From Pogonophryne albipinna (taxonomy: Eukaryota; Chordata; Actinopteri; Perciformes; Artedidraconidae): a stretch of DNA of 64,000 nt. The notes below the pieces were generated by a model. It saw only the letters and a list, made by a program, of their open reading frames with translations. It had not been told where the DNA came from and did no database searches. The stretch spans positions 8,088,102-8,152,101 of the forward strand of contig CM053251.1 of the NCBI GenBank assembly GCA_028583405.1, given 5' to 3'. The first letter of the stretch is position 1. Every line of letters begins with the position of its first letter. The translations under genes and the position numbers were made by a program. Below are positions 1 to 15,556 of this stretch, in pieces.

Positions 1-959
1 TGATGATTTCTACCTGAAAGTAACTGTAAGAGGCACATAAGAAGTGTTAGTCATATCACTTCCCTGATCCATTTGTCTGTTCCCTTTGTGTTGTTGAATG
101 ACAAATACTTAGTCTGTGAAGTGAAAAACTGATATGCAATAATACCAATGACCAAGCAATTCAAAAACTCACCACATATTTTCTACTTCACTGATTCCTT
201 TGTAAGCAGTGCAAAGTTAACTGAAATCAATAAGAAAAACAAGCTATTCCCTTGTGATCCAAAATACAATCGAATACATTGGAAATCACATTGATTTATC
301 TGGCTGTTCGTTTGGCATTGAATTTCCATTTTGCCAGAAAGGAAACCTATTTACTATTGTGTTACATTTTCTTTTCAAAGATAACTTTGACTTTTACAAA
401 TGACCCTGGATGGGTTTCCACTCAGTGAAGTGTATTGAACTTCTTTGTTTAGCCTGAATTAGCCTTACAGATGATAAAGGGTTTCAATCTGAATCCAACT
501 CAAATTCTAATGATCAACAGCTATTGTTTTGGGGCTGTTTGCCTCCCTTACAGTCACTGCTGATGGGTAACATTTTCATTAATCTGACAGGACTTTCTCG
601 TGGGATAGCAGCAAGCTACGTCTCAGAAGATTATAGAATGATCTTTTTCAACCGGCAATTACCTTTCCCTGTGGATGAGGTAAGGCATCGAGCCTGCCAG
701 AAAATCACCCTTTATTCAAAACAGGTTGCACACATTGCTGGCAAACAGCCTGATATTCAGCTTGTGTAAGCAAGAAACAAGCAGATTGAACTCGTGGAAG
801 CAACAACAACACTACAAAAAAAAAATGGTAGACGAGTTGATGAGTAGGGGTCAGAGGGATCAAACATGTTGGGGTGTAAGATAGATTAAATATAGACAGG
901 GTCATTGTTTTTTAACTTGTGGGTGTCAGATACATATACACTACAATCAGGGCTACTGC
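1..959. other. AT-rich noncoding sequence, nothing recognised
   Basis: No splice-bounded coding frame, terminal inverted repeat or familiar repeat family is visible. The short open frames here have no recognisable protein motif and run through ordinary AT-rich sequence. I treat it as intergenic or intronic fish DNA. Confidence 0.6.
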
Positions 960-1690
960 CTATTGTTCAGAGACGCCATTATTCCTAAACCCCCATAGTC
1001 GGAAAATGTCCCATTGGACCGAGAACCCATTTGTCTGATTGTCCGTTATCCAGAAAACAACATCCCATTGTTCTGACGTGTCTTTGCTCTCCACATTCTC
1101 CTTGTAACAAATAGGTGCACATGGCTAATTATTATTTAAACTGACATCATTGTATCATGTTACCTTTCTACTATAGTGAAAGCAGGATCCTCCCTACTCT
1201 GCATTTGATTGGCTAGTACTCTTTGCTATAGTTAATTGAATTTGTTGGTAGCAGGAGTAGGCCAGTATGCCAATGCCATAGTAGGACATAATCATCTTCA
1301 TTACGTTACATTTCATTTGGATGATACTTGTATCCAAGCAACCTGTAATAACTGCAAAAACCATAAAGATTCAAACTTCTTACAACATGAAAGTGCAGAT
1401 ATATTCACTTCAAGCAAGTCATACCATTGTAAGTGCTGGTGAAATAGTTACAGGGCCTGTAGTGAAGGAGTGGTGTAGTGTGGGAGAACTGTAGGGGACA
1501 TATCCTCCTGATGTTGCTGAGTGTGTATCTGTTTGTGGCAGGATAGTGTGTTTTCTCTAAGCTTTGGACATTCGGAAAAATGGGAGTTTGTTTGTCCGAA
1601 CAACTGGTGGTCAGATTTGGTCCAAAGGGACTTTTTGTCCACCATTGGGGTTTTGAAATAACAGGCCGTTGGAACAATGACGTGGCATCA
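960..1690. repeat. Diverged inverted-repeat pair, arms about 115 bp, spacer about 480 bp
   Basis: The stretch at about 960-1080 (with CCCATAGTCGG, TGTCCCATTGGACC and CATTTGTCTGATTGTCCG) matches the reverse complement of about 1562-1685 (with CCACCATTGGGG, CTTTGGACC read on the minus strand, and GTTCGGAC). The match extends over more than 100 bases in the same order with small gaps. Identity by eye is roughly 70 percent, so this is old. It may be the two ends of one decayed long-inverted-repeat element or two copies of one interspersed repeat inserted in opposite orientation. No target duplication could be recognised and the class is unknown. Confidence 0.55.
1298..1355 (+). repeat. Decayed copy of a fish repeat also present at 53.46 kb
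   Basis: TTACATTTCATTTGGATGA followed by TTGTATCCAAGCAACCTGTA aligns with the start of the repeat at about 53460 (TTACATTGCATTTAGCTGAC, then TTTATCCAAAGCGACTTACA). Spacing is the same and about 70 percent of bases agree by eye. It sits inside the spacer of the inverted-repeat pair. Confidence 0.4.
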
Positions 1691-3555
1691 TAATAAGTAT
1701 GTGTCTTCCTACAAGCGTCATGGTGTAGATGTCCCTTCAGCTGTTTATCTTTCTCTCTACAGCTAAAACAAAGAAGGCCAATCATATGTAGTTACAATAG
1801 AGGATCATCATTTTGACTTTCTTAATAGAATATCAATTTGTTTTGTATCAACAGTAACACTATTTTAAGCCTTTCAATCGGCCATGTTTTGGGCAGATTC
1901 TTCTTTAGTGGAAGCGATACAATACCTTTTTCATCCATTTTATAAATGGTTAAATTACTATTTGCATCATTATATAATCATATTATATCGTATTATAGCG
2001 AAAGTAGTAAGCTGGATGAATGTAAACAAACCTTTTTTGTTTTGATATTGTACTGTAGATCATTATCTTTAAACCACAATGCTTTAATGCGGGAAACATG
2101 GTACTGTAAATATCTTACTGCCAGTGGGCTTTGTGGATATGGGCAGCATTTCGTGTTAATGTATGTACTGCCTGTTCCAACATGGCTGGCTGAGAGCATA
2201 ATGCTGTTACCATGATTGATATTACTGTGTATAGAGTGTAATAGCACACACTGGCATTGCTGTACAATGACCTCAACATTGATGAGAGTTAGAAAATTGA
2301 ACTCGACTGTAATGCAAGCCTGAACATGTTGTTCTTCACACTGCATATATCAGTGGTTTGTTTGTCATTATGCCTGGTTAGGATTTCTCTACAACATAAG
2401 GACAATCTATTATATTTGGGATCTGTTTTCAGTGACTGAAAACCAGTTCACTGTTAAAGAAAAATGCATCTATGCCGATTTGGAGTCATGCTGATTGAGC
2501 CTATTTCCCGCTGTGTGCTGATGTCATTGTCTTATTTAGAAGCTGCTCGTCGGGGAATCAAGGTCCCAGAGCTTGTGAAAAGCCTTCAGTATGTTGTTCA
2601 GCTGACTGTTTTGCTGTCTCAACATTTTACAACTATGAGAAATATACTCGTGTTGGTTCTGTGCTTTACAGTCTACATCTACATTATTCAAGAAAAATAA
2701 TCCTTGTGTCCTCATTCAATCAAAAGTGTGGCGTTTTGTTTCTAAATAAATAAATGATATGATATCTTCATACTATGACTTGTAGTACTTGACTTTGTAT
2801 TACCAGAAGATATGAAGCTACATAAATGACTTGCCTTTATCCTAAACTCATGGTGTGCATGTATGCTCTTCACTAGCATTCCCATCCTTCGCATGTCCCT
2901 TCCTTGTTTGTGTCCAGCTTATGCTCTCACTTCCTTTTCCATCCCTACCAGAAGCCCCCAGTCCTTCCCATTAATGAGGACATTCTTCCTGTTGGAAGGT
3001 TAATGGCAGACAGAGAGAGGTACCTGACAAATCCAAAACCTCCTGACTCCTCAGGCAATTTCACACATAATCTTGCTGTTTTTTCACTGGAAGCAGAGTC
3101 CATTCACTGTGTGAATGAGTCAGGTAAATCCAATTCCAAAAGGCAATGGGATTTGAGATGGGGAGCAAATTGCACCGAGGTGATGCCGGACTGGTCAAGA
3201 GACCCTTGAGGAAAAAAAAAGTTAGCTCATTCCAACACAATAGAGGACACCGCTGTTATCTTTGCTGTTAGTCGTGTTTTTATAATTGATTTCCCCCTGC
3301 GGCACAATGGCTGGGCAATAATGAAAAGCCTGTCATTCCTGTTCCTTTGTGTTGCACGTTGATGAGGTCATTGGCTCAAGGTGGCCAGAGCTACAGACTT
3401 CATGGGCTGCACAGAAAGCGGTCAAGGGGTTGAGGACAAATAGGCAATCTACAGTATATTCATAAAATCGAACAAAAGTTCTGTCAAAACAAGCAATAGA
3501 ATTATTCTCACTGAAATATCGAGCATTGTGGCCCTGACCTTTGCACTGTTAATGT
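1691..3555. other. Noncoding sequence, nothing recognised
   Basis: Mixed AT-rich sequence without terminal repeats, tandem arrays or a coding frame that resembles a known protein. The frames at about 2464-2700 and 2904-3209 have no domain I recognise and no convincing splice context. Confidence 0.55.
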
Positions 3556-3563
3556 TCCCAAGG
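3556..3563. repeat. Left 8-bp target-site duplication of the hAT element
   Basis: TCCCAAGG directly before the left inverted repeat, identical to 4788-4795 after the right one. Confidence 0.93.
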
Positions 3564-3584
3564 TAGGGGTGTAACGGTACACGT

Positions 3585-3612
3585 ACCCGTACCGAAATTA
3601 TTCGGTACGGGT
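3585..3612. other. Perfect subterminal hairpin in the hAT left end
   Basis: ACCCGTACCGAA, a 4-base spacer ATTA, then TTCGGTACGGGT form a 12-bp perfect stem, 21 bases inside the left terminus. The GTACCG core recurs through both subterminal regions. Known hAT transposases bind repeated subterminal motifs, so a role as a transposase-binding or strand-folding site is inferred. Confidence 0.75.
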
Positions 3613-3847
3613 CCTTCGGTTCGGTACACGTGTGTACCGAAGTGTACCGAACGAATATAACGTTAAACGTAAAAAATTGAGAACGTGAACAACTTCTTGG
3701 AAGTAATCTCAGGTGCTGCGTTGCAGCATTCAGAGTAATTTGCTCCCATTGTGTTCAACGCGTCATCGAGCGAGCAAGTCATTCCATTGGACGAGCTGGT
3801 CAGAGGGATGCGTTCAAATGTAGTCAGTAATTTGAGGAACTGTCGAA

Positions 3848-4336
3848 ATGGCGAACGCAGATAAAGTTGAGCTCGAAAATCCTCCAGCATCATTGAAGTC
3901 TCCGGTTTGGGAACATTTTGGTTTCGCAGTTACGTACAAGGATGACGGACAAAGACAGGTGGACCGAACCAAAGCTGTTTGTCGGCATTGTTCAACTAAA
4001 ATTGGTTACGCGGCTGGCAATACATCAAACTTGCACACTCATTTGAAAAGGCATCACCCGAACGTGAATATCACCGGTACCAAAAGAAAAAAGACTGAAG
4101 TGCAAACCCAACTCCCACTAGCATTGAAGCCTCCACCACTCGCAAAAAGTTCAGACCGAGCCAAAGCTATTACAAACGCCAAATCTCCTCATGTTGCCAT
4201 GTTAGCAAAGCGCTACCTGGCTGTATCTGCTACCTCTGTCCCTAGCGAGAGGGTGTTCTCCACAGCAGGAGACATTGTTAGTGCCAGCAGATCTGTCCTT
4301 TCGGCAAGCAATGTGGACAAGTTCATCTTTCTTTAA
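3848..4336 (+). CDS. BED zinc finger fused to the hAT C-terminal dimerisation region, transposase core deleted
   Basis: This 162-codon frame lies wholly inside the hAT element. Residues about 16-71 form a BED zinc finger: W21 and F24, then C45-x2-C48, and H65-x4-H70 near the end. In this family the BED finger binds the element's own DNA ends. Residues about 116-162 match the hAT C-terminal dimerisation region, with AKRYLAVSATSVPSERVFST, AG, a conserved arginine (R148) and NVDKFIFL at the end. Between them is only a basic, proline-rich linker (residues 72-115). The RNase H-like catalytic fold with its acidic residues and the helical insertion domain are absent, so the product cannot catalyse transposition. 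The start has a good context (G at -3 and G at +4), the frame has no internal stop, and AATAAA lies downstream at 4659. It could make a DNA-binding, dimerising protein without activity. Expression is not shown by the sequence. Confidence 0.82.
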   Translation: MANADKVELENPPASLKSPVWEHFGFAVTYKDDGQRQVDRTKAVCRHCSTKIGYAAGNTSNLHTHLKRHHPNVNITGTKRKKTEVQTQLPLALKPPPLAKSSDRAKAITNAKSPHVAMLAKRYLAVSATSVPSERVFSTAGDIVSASRSVLSASNVDKFIFL

Positions 4337-4390
4337 AAAATCATGAAAATACAATGACAAGCAAGTCATGATGTCAAACTGGCTGCTTAG

Positions 4391-4688
4391 GTACTAGTAC
4401 AGTACAGTTCTAATACAGATTATTTCAGTTCATCGAAATGCTGCACCTTAATGTTTATTTTATTATATTTTATATTTATTTGAGTGAATATTCATAGTTT
4501 AATAATAATTAAAAACCCAAAACTAATAATTTATGTTTTGTGAGTACTAGTACAGTAAACTTCAAATACAGATTATTTTAGTTCATCGAAATGCTGCACC
4601 TTAATGTTTATTATATTATATTTTGTATTTATTTGAGTGAATACATTATTCACAGTTTAATAAAAAAAAAATATGTTATGTTTTGTGA
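4391..4688 (+). repeat. Tandem duplication of about 150 bp in the hAT 3' region
   Basis: A unit starting GTACTAGTACAGTA at 4391 and running through CATCGAAATGCTGCACCTTA and a TTTATTTGAGTGAATA stretch repeats from 4544 to about 4688. Each copy is followed by TTATG-TTTTGTG-like sequence. The copies differ by scattered substitutions and small indels, so the duplication is older than the insertion or is shared by the family. It lies between the stop codon and the right end. Confidence 0.85.
4659..4664 (+). terminator. Possible polyadenylation signal of the hAT transcript
   Basis: AATAAA followed by an A-run, about 320 bases after the stop codon at 4336 and inside the element. It lies in the second copy of the tandem duplication. 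Confidence 0.45.
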
Positions 4689-4787
4689 TAATTTTGTCTG
4701 CTGTACCGAAAACGTACCGAACCGAACCGTGACCTAAAAACCGAGGTACGTACCGAACCGAAATGTTTGTGAACCGTTACACCCCTA

Positions 4788-4795
4788 TCCCAAGG
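4788..4795. repeat. Right 8-bp target-site duplication of the hAT element
   Basis: TCCCAAGG directly after the right inverted repeat, identical to 3556-3563. Confidence 0.93.
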
Positions 4796-7700
4796 TAGTC
4801 ATGTTTTTCCTGGATTCATTATGTTTAATGTGTGGCAACAATACCTGCAAGTTCGTTTTAATAAAAGCATCAGCTAAATGTCTCAAATACAGAAGGAGAT
4901 CAGTATGGATATGAGTGAAATATTGAATAATGTAGGAATCACTGTAGAGGACTGCGGTAGTCACGCTCTTTTACACTTAAAGGGAACAGCGCTTAGCTGT
5001 AGCTGGATTGAAGTACCAATAGTCATTACAGATTGTATTGTTAATAGTCGCTTAATTTATCTCAAAAGGACTGCAGTGTACAATCTTTCTATCTGACAGA
5101 CTAATGCAATTTATCAGAAAAAAAATCATTAAACCAGCAGTGCTAGAGATGGTAATTAGTTAATAATGCTTCATCTTCAACTCTGTAAAAGGTTTTGTAA
5201 CATTCTTTTGTCCTATAATTGCCTGAAGGCAACTCGAAGAAACATGATTGAAGCAGTCATTCTGAGAATCCATCAAATGAATAAACTCCAGGCTGTCACA
5301 TGGCAAATCCCTTAAACAGAACCATTAGATGCTTTAACAAAGCTTAAGGTAAAAGGGTTTTCTACTGAGAGAAAGCCCACTCTTTTATTTATGCAAGAGA
5401 AGACAAAGACAACAATGATGTGTAAACTCACCAACTGGTCTTGACCCAGGAGTTCTTGGTTTCATGATTCTTTTGAAAATAGAGCTTTCAACACACCATT
5501 TGGTTGAATGTTTAAGTTTTAATGCTGAAAGTATCAACAACCTGCACTAAGGGAATGCACTAACAGAGCCTTAAATAATCCTAAAATCACTTACTATAAC
5601 CTATGGAAATGTTTTCAACAAAATGAAATGTCATCCTGAATTATTTGGATTTGTATTGCCAATTTGTGTCTTTATATCGAGGGGATTTTGTTATGAAAGT
5701 TTTAAAAGCCTAGGATATTCAAAATATGTTAACATTATGTGCACCAAATCAAGCTATTTGTAACATTCAGAGATTCTGACAGAGTATAGCTCTTTGGCAT
5801 TAGGTGTTACACCACTTCATCAGTATCGCCTTAGCAACCTCAGTGTGTTTCGAGACGGCAACATTCAAAAGCAATAAGTCACTGTGGCAATTTCTGCACC
5901 TTTTGTGAGTTCACCTCTTGTTCACCTCTGTAGCCACAAATCGGAGACATGTCTCTGAGATTATCAGTGGAGTGAAATGGCTGAAGTAGAACTCAATAAA
6001 ACACAACAAAAATAGCAATAAGTAGAACGTTTGCTGTGTACCTTTTCTGTCAAATGAACCGAGGCCATCACTGAAACTCTGCACACCTTGTGGTTGACGT
6101 AGCGAGGATTGCATGCAGTTCAGCATCCTGCAGAGACACGTGAGTCTGTGCTTCCTGCTAGCTCCACTCTGCAGGTTTGACATTAAGACGCAACACAAGG
6201 AAGAAGAAGAGAAAGTCTGATTTGGAATGACATTTCTTAGCCGGGAGGTTTGATCCACAGCCGTGCTTGTAATGTACCTGATGATGCATACATTTTAGGA
6301 AATGACAGCTTTTCCTTAAGGTTTATATCTCCCTCTGCCTCTATCTAATCTTTGCACGTAATCACTCTCCTGTCCTCAGCATCAGCACGTTCAACAGTAC
6401 TGTAACGTGAAAAACGAGGAGGTAAAACTGTCATGACAGCTTGCAGCTCACTTGTGTGCATGAAAGGGTTGTACACCCAGGCAAGCATACACGCTCGTAT
6501 GTACGTATGTTTCTTAGTAGGGCTCACATCTTGCTTTCAAACCAGCATGCGACTCCATCCAACCGGGCCTTTCTACGAGCTCCAACCTGAGGTGACGGGG
6601 AAGAAAGAGACCGAGATGAGAACATTCGCACTTCCCAACTGATTCTTCTTTGAACCCAGTTACACACGTAACATCTTACCACAGTGGTTTTCAGCACAAC
6701 CATTGTTTTTCGCTCCCATTTTGTTTGACCCACACAATAGTTATTTCCCTTCAGAATTACATCCAGTTCTTGAAGCCGAGTCTGTTCTCGCTGTGTGAGA
6801 AGGGGCGGGCCGGCATTCTTGTATATGTCCTGGTTTATGACTGCCTTGATTAATTGTGGGAGAACATAAGTCTTGTTGAAACAGAGCTTGTGTAATTAAC
6901 TATCCACTCAGGGTCTGCCTTGAATTAATAACTGTGATGTTTAATCAAGATTTACATCAAACAGCAGGAATGCCATATGAATATTTGCACATACTGTGGT
7001 ATCAGTTTGATGATGGGATATTGTCTCTTTTATTTTTCTTCTGTATTCCCAGTAGTGGTATTACTCAAAAGTATGGAAATAAGCTGAACTTGATCAGTTT
7101 TATGTGGTATCAGCACCTGCCTCTGAGGTACCAGTTCTTTAATTAATTGAACAGTAATTAACAGTTAAAGTCAAGATCCTGAGAGAAAGTGAACTTGAAA
7201 GGAAAATCTAAACTAATGAGGTTCGGCTTTGAAGTAATGAACTCTCTGGGTTTAGGGTAATCATAAGCTTCTGGGCTTTACTCAATTTATCTAGAAGACA
7301 GTGAGCTGTATGGGGATGTACAGTACAGTATTGTTCTTTTCTTGAACTTCTTTTGGTAACTTTAAGTTGCAAGTTCAGTCTTCTACTTATTGAGACATTA
7401 CGAGAAAATCGTTGATGAAGCAGTTGGTTTTTGAAAATGGGATTCAGGGCGGAAAATTCCATCGTAGCTTGTTTTTCGACAAATTCAAGTAATGTCAAGA
7501 GACTCTGTTATTTATTACTGAATTTTGAACCGGCTACATGGCCCTAATCTGCGTCATATCCCGCCCACTACACACTGTATCCAGGCGCCAATCACCCTCA
7601 CTTTAACCAAAAAGAGTATTTTCAGTAAATGAGAAGGCATATGACAAGGACAATCTCCCGCTGTGTGCAACATCTGTGAAAAGTTAACTCCAGACAACGT

Positions 7701-9601
7701 GCCAACCTTATTCTAAGGACATTCTGTTCAGTACATATGAGTTAACAGCCTATGTTACTGTTGTGTCTAACAGTAATTATACTATACTTAAAGAACTGAA
7801 AATGTTGAATATTATGACATTTTTAATATTAAAAATAGCACTGCAACAAGTGGTTTTATTTCTCTGGCATCCTCCATGCATTTCAATCCTAAGAATATGC
7901 ACTTGTCGATGCTGGTGTGGTTCATTCTCTTCAACACCACTAACAACCTGCTGTCTGGCCGTGACATGCAGGCTACAGCGCCTTTGTTTTCTGTGTCTCT
8001 CATTCCCTACGGTGTAAGACCCGCACTCTGGCAGCATGCCAGCTGCTGTCAATCAAACAGACACTGACACGCCTCTGCAACCGGCTGAGATGAACAGGAG
8101 ATTCCTTAGATTGTTTTAAAGACCATGTTTCCTTCATTTCTTTTTATAAAACTGCCAACAAAACCTAAAAAAGCACACACATTGCAATATTTACGACTGC
8201 AATAAAAGAAGACTAAATGTGATATCAGTTTAAGTAATTTGGTAAACTTTTGGGCAATCACTTGCTTATTTACATATGTGACAGAGAAACATTATCTTTC
8301 ATTAGAAGATTATCTGATCTGATTCATTTTGGTCCAATAATCACTTTGATTTTAGTCTTTATTAATTTCTTCAAGGAGATATCTGGCTCCTGATCTGCAC
8401 CAACTAATGGCTGGATTTGAATTCAAATTAAAACTTTCTTAGTTTTTAATTTGATTATGATTAAAAATGTAACAAATGTACCAGCTTCATCACAATAAAT
8501 ATAGATAAAAACAGGTCATAGCCTACAGGGAGAATATGTGTGGGTGACACGGGTGAAGACACACGTGTCTATCCACACTTGGCACTCACACCAGCAGCCT
8601 GTCCACCTGAATGTCTCAGCCACAGAGGAGAGAGCGACACAGGGCTGTTATTATAGCTCTGCTGTCATTTATATCAGGTGCACTTTCTCAGTCGTGCAGG
8701 TGCTGGTGGGGCTTAGTCATTGATGGTGGGGGTCATTACACCTCACTGGCTCTTGTCCACCTGTCTCAGACACAACAGGACACTAACAAACCACGCTGCC
8801 TTCAGTGAACCATCCAGCACAGGAGCATCCGGATAAAAAGGAAAGTGTTGAGCCAGTCATCTCAGTCACTGACACAGTAGGCTTCCAGTAGGACACAATA
8901 AACAGCCCCCTCACTGCAGCAACATATGAATAATGGTCATTAGACCTACTACCACCATTAGACTTAAACCTATGCGGTAATTACTTCTGATGAAATAAGC
9001 ATAAACAATGTCAGCATGTCACTGGGCTTATTATGGCCTATAAATGTTGATGTATCTGTGTTGGTCTGTTGTAGTTCAAGCCTGAGCCGTGCAATAACTC
9101 TGAAGTATCAAAGCTTCAACACTTGAGTGTAGTCAAATAAGTTAGAGTTAAAGCCGGATGCCTCAAAGGGTCCTCGTGCAACGTATCAGTATCAGTCAAC
9201 ATTTAAAGAGAGTAAGTATAAAAGAAAAATATAAACCCAAGCAAAAGCATAAAAACTACGATGTAGACGGCAGCCAATGGGGTATTTAACGATGCGGCCA
9301 TGAATTATTTTGGTTTTAGACTAATCACAAATTACTAACACTGCCAGCTTTATGAGTTCAATGTCCCCACTTGCTAAATTATATACACACATTAGTGCTG
9401 GAGGATTAAAAAAAAAATATATATATTCCTTTAATATATGTGCATTCTGCACACTTGTTAAAATACAATAGTACAATTTCCTATTTGCTTATTGGCCAAC
9501 ATGTCCACCAATTGAGCAAATACCTGATGATATTAGCATGGCTTATTTACAGGGAAGAGAGGGGCTTGACCCGAGTTCAGGTTCCCACAATCTTTTATAT
9601 A
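4796..9601. other. Noncoding sequence, nothing recognised
   Basis: About 4.8 kb of mostly AT-rich, apparently unique sequence. I see no terminal repeats, long tandem array, RNA gene or coding frame with a recognisable domain. Frames at 4878-5096, 5911-6258 (minus), 7208-7498 (minus) and 7763-8067 are short and featureless. Confidence 0.5.
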
Positions 9602-9649
9602 TTAAAGGGGCCATATCGCCCTGGAAATTAGCATAATATGTCCCCTTAA
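9602..9649. mobile_element. Tiny TTAA-flanked inverted-repeat relic
   Basis: TTAAAGGGGCCATAT and, about 20 bases later, ATATGTCCCCTTAA are inverted copies flanked by TTAA. The right half, GCATAATATGTCCCC, resembles the ends of the TTAA family at 22.67 and 63.01 kb (GCATAATAGGTCCCC). It may be the two joined ends of such an element after loss of the interior, or a chance palindrome. Confidence 0.4.
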
Positions 9650-14214
<4,565 letters not shown>

Positions 14215-14425
14215 GCAATTTGTCTACCTGCAAAACTAAGTGACATCTAATGCTGAGTGCTATTAGTGCCAACGTTACCCTAACCCTAACCCGCTAAACT
14301 AACATATAGTGAATGTTGTTACCATGACCTTCTAAAAATTAGCAAATTGACATTGGCATGGTGATCACATCAGCGTGCTGACATTAGCATATAGCTCAAA
14401 GCTTTGTAGTGCTAATGAAGCCTCC
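14215..14425 (+). repeat. Decayed teleost interspersed repeat, class uncertain
   Basis: The run GCTAAACTAACATATAGTGA, then CAGCGTGCTGACATTAGCAT and ATAGCTCAAAGC, follows the order of a repeat I remember as common in fish introns (alternating GCTAAAC, GTTAGCATG and TTTAGCTCAAAGC blocks). I cannot name its class, and the borders are approximate. Confidence 0.45.
14275..14292 (+). repeat. Short telomere-like CCCTAA run
   Basis: TTACCCTAACCCTAACCC holds under three telomere-type hexamers on the C-rich strand. It lies inside the decayed repeat and is probably part of that family rather than a telomere relic. Confidence 0.6.
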
Positions 14426-15125
14426 CATGGCTGGTAAACTATTGATTGTATGCACAGGCCTATTTATTATATCCCGTTAGCTAGAGTATAGTAGGCTATG
14501 TGTACAGTTTACAGTTTGTACATCCAAAAGCCCAGGGGTGTGCATTTTGCATCCTGGCCGCTCCATTAAATTTAGTATTGATAGGACAGACCTTGGTAAC
14601 AAGGCAAACAGAGGAGCCAGCTGTGCCTTTGGGGAGCTTTGCTTATTAACAGGCGGGGAGTCAGAACACACACTGAGTCTCAGAGACAGGGATCACTATT
14701 GAGCTGTCTGTCACCAGGGAAATTGCTCCTGTCCATACACTGCAAAAAACATCCATCTCAACAAGCGATTTATCTATTTCATCCAGCCTTAAAATGACTG
14801 CTCAACAAGTGTGACCACCTGAAAAGAGGACGAGAGGGGACTTTTAATTCATTCTGACCGTGCTTTATATATTCTGCCCATCACACTGTTCACAACAGCA
14901 GGCGCCATCGCTCACTTTATTTGGAGGAAATGCCTGTTCATTTTTTATGATGCAACATCAGTCGTACAGTATATCTACATATTTTCTAAATTACATTTAT
15001 TTTCTAAATACGCTTACTTTCTTTCTGACGAGTATTTAAAAGTCTGTATTCAGTTTTCTATTCAAACAATGTTTCCATTTCTGTCTCACATGCTAATTAA
15101 ATTATTATTTTTAATTCCAAATGTC
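14426..15125. other. Noncoding sequence, nothing recognised
   Basis: Unique-looking AT-rich sequence between the interspersed repeat and the TTAA-flanked element. The minus-strand frame at 14477-14671 has no recognisable motif. Confidence 0.5.
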
Positions 15126-15129
15126 TTAA

Positions 15130-15552
15130 AGGGCCCCTGTATGCTCATGCTCAGGTTTCATAAATGAATATTGTGCCTCTGTTTACATTTAATGTGCTTT
15201 ATTCTTCTCATACTCTTTTCACCCTCTGTCTGAAACCAAAGCCCAGTCTACTCTGATTGGTTAGCTGGCCGGCTCTGTTGTGATTGGTCAACCTCTTATA
15301 AATGTCCCGCCCCTTAACCTATTACGTACAATGTGTTTGAGCGCTAGCCAATACAAGTGTGTACAGAGTGTTGTGTAGTGATGTCACTATGTAGCTTAAC
15401 TAAACAAAGGACTACAATGGAGGTGTTTCAGGCAGGGTGTGTGGGAGAGAAACACTTTGTAATGTTAGCCTTTGCAGACCATTTACATGCACAAAAAACA
15501 ATATAACATGCTGGAAGAAAAGGAAAACCCAAAAAAGCATAGTAGGGCCTGT
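15130..15552. mobile_element. TTAA-flanked short inverted-repeat DNA element, 423 bp
   Basis: Imperfect terminal inverted repeats AGGGCCCCTGTATGC (left) and GCATAGTAGGGCCTGT (right) are flanked by TTAA at 15126-15129 and 15553-15556. Inside are two ATTGG boxes (inverted CCAAT, 15256-15260 and 15283-15287), a TATAAAT at 15297-15303 and CCCGCCCC. There is no transposase frame, so it is non-autonomous. TTAA duplications are typical of piggyBac and also of Kolobok elements. The ends resemble those of the 22.7-kb family but the interior differs. Confidence 0.75.
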
Positions 15553-15556
15553 TTAA

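Larger units (their letters stand above)
3564..4787 (+). mobile_element. Internally deleted hAT transposon, 1224 bp, with intact ends
   Basis: The terminal inverted repeat TAGGGGTGTAACGG at the left end is matched exactly by CCGTTACACCCCTA at the right end. Both ends are flanked by the same 8-bp direct repeat TCCCAAGG (3556-3563 and 4788-4795). An 8-bp target duplication is the hallmark of the hAT superfamily. Both subterminal regions are dense in GTACCG/CGGTAC and CCGAA motifs, as expected for transposase-binding sites. A complete hAT transposase needs about 600-700 codons, so at 1.2 kb the catalytic middle has been lost. What remains is one intact frame (3848-4336) and an AATAAA at 4659. 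The perfect target duplications point to a fairly recent insertion. Confidence 0.93.

Noticed and set aside
14275..14292. Interstitial telomere
   Set aside because: Only three hexamers and embedded in a decayed interspersed repeat, so a chromosome fusion point is not supported.
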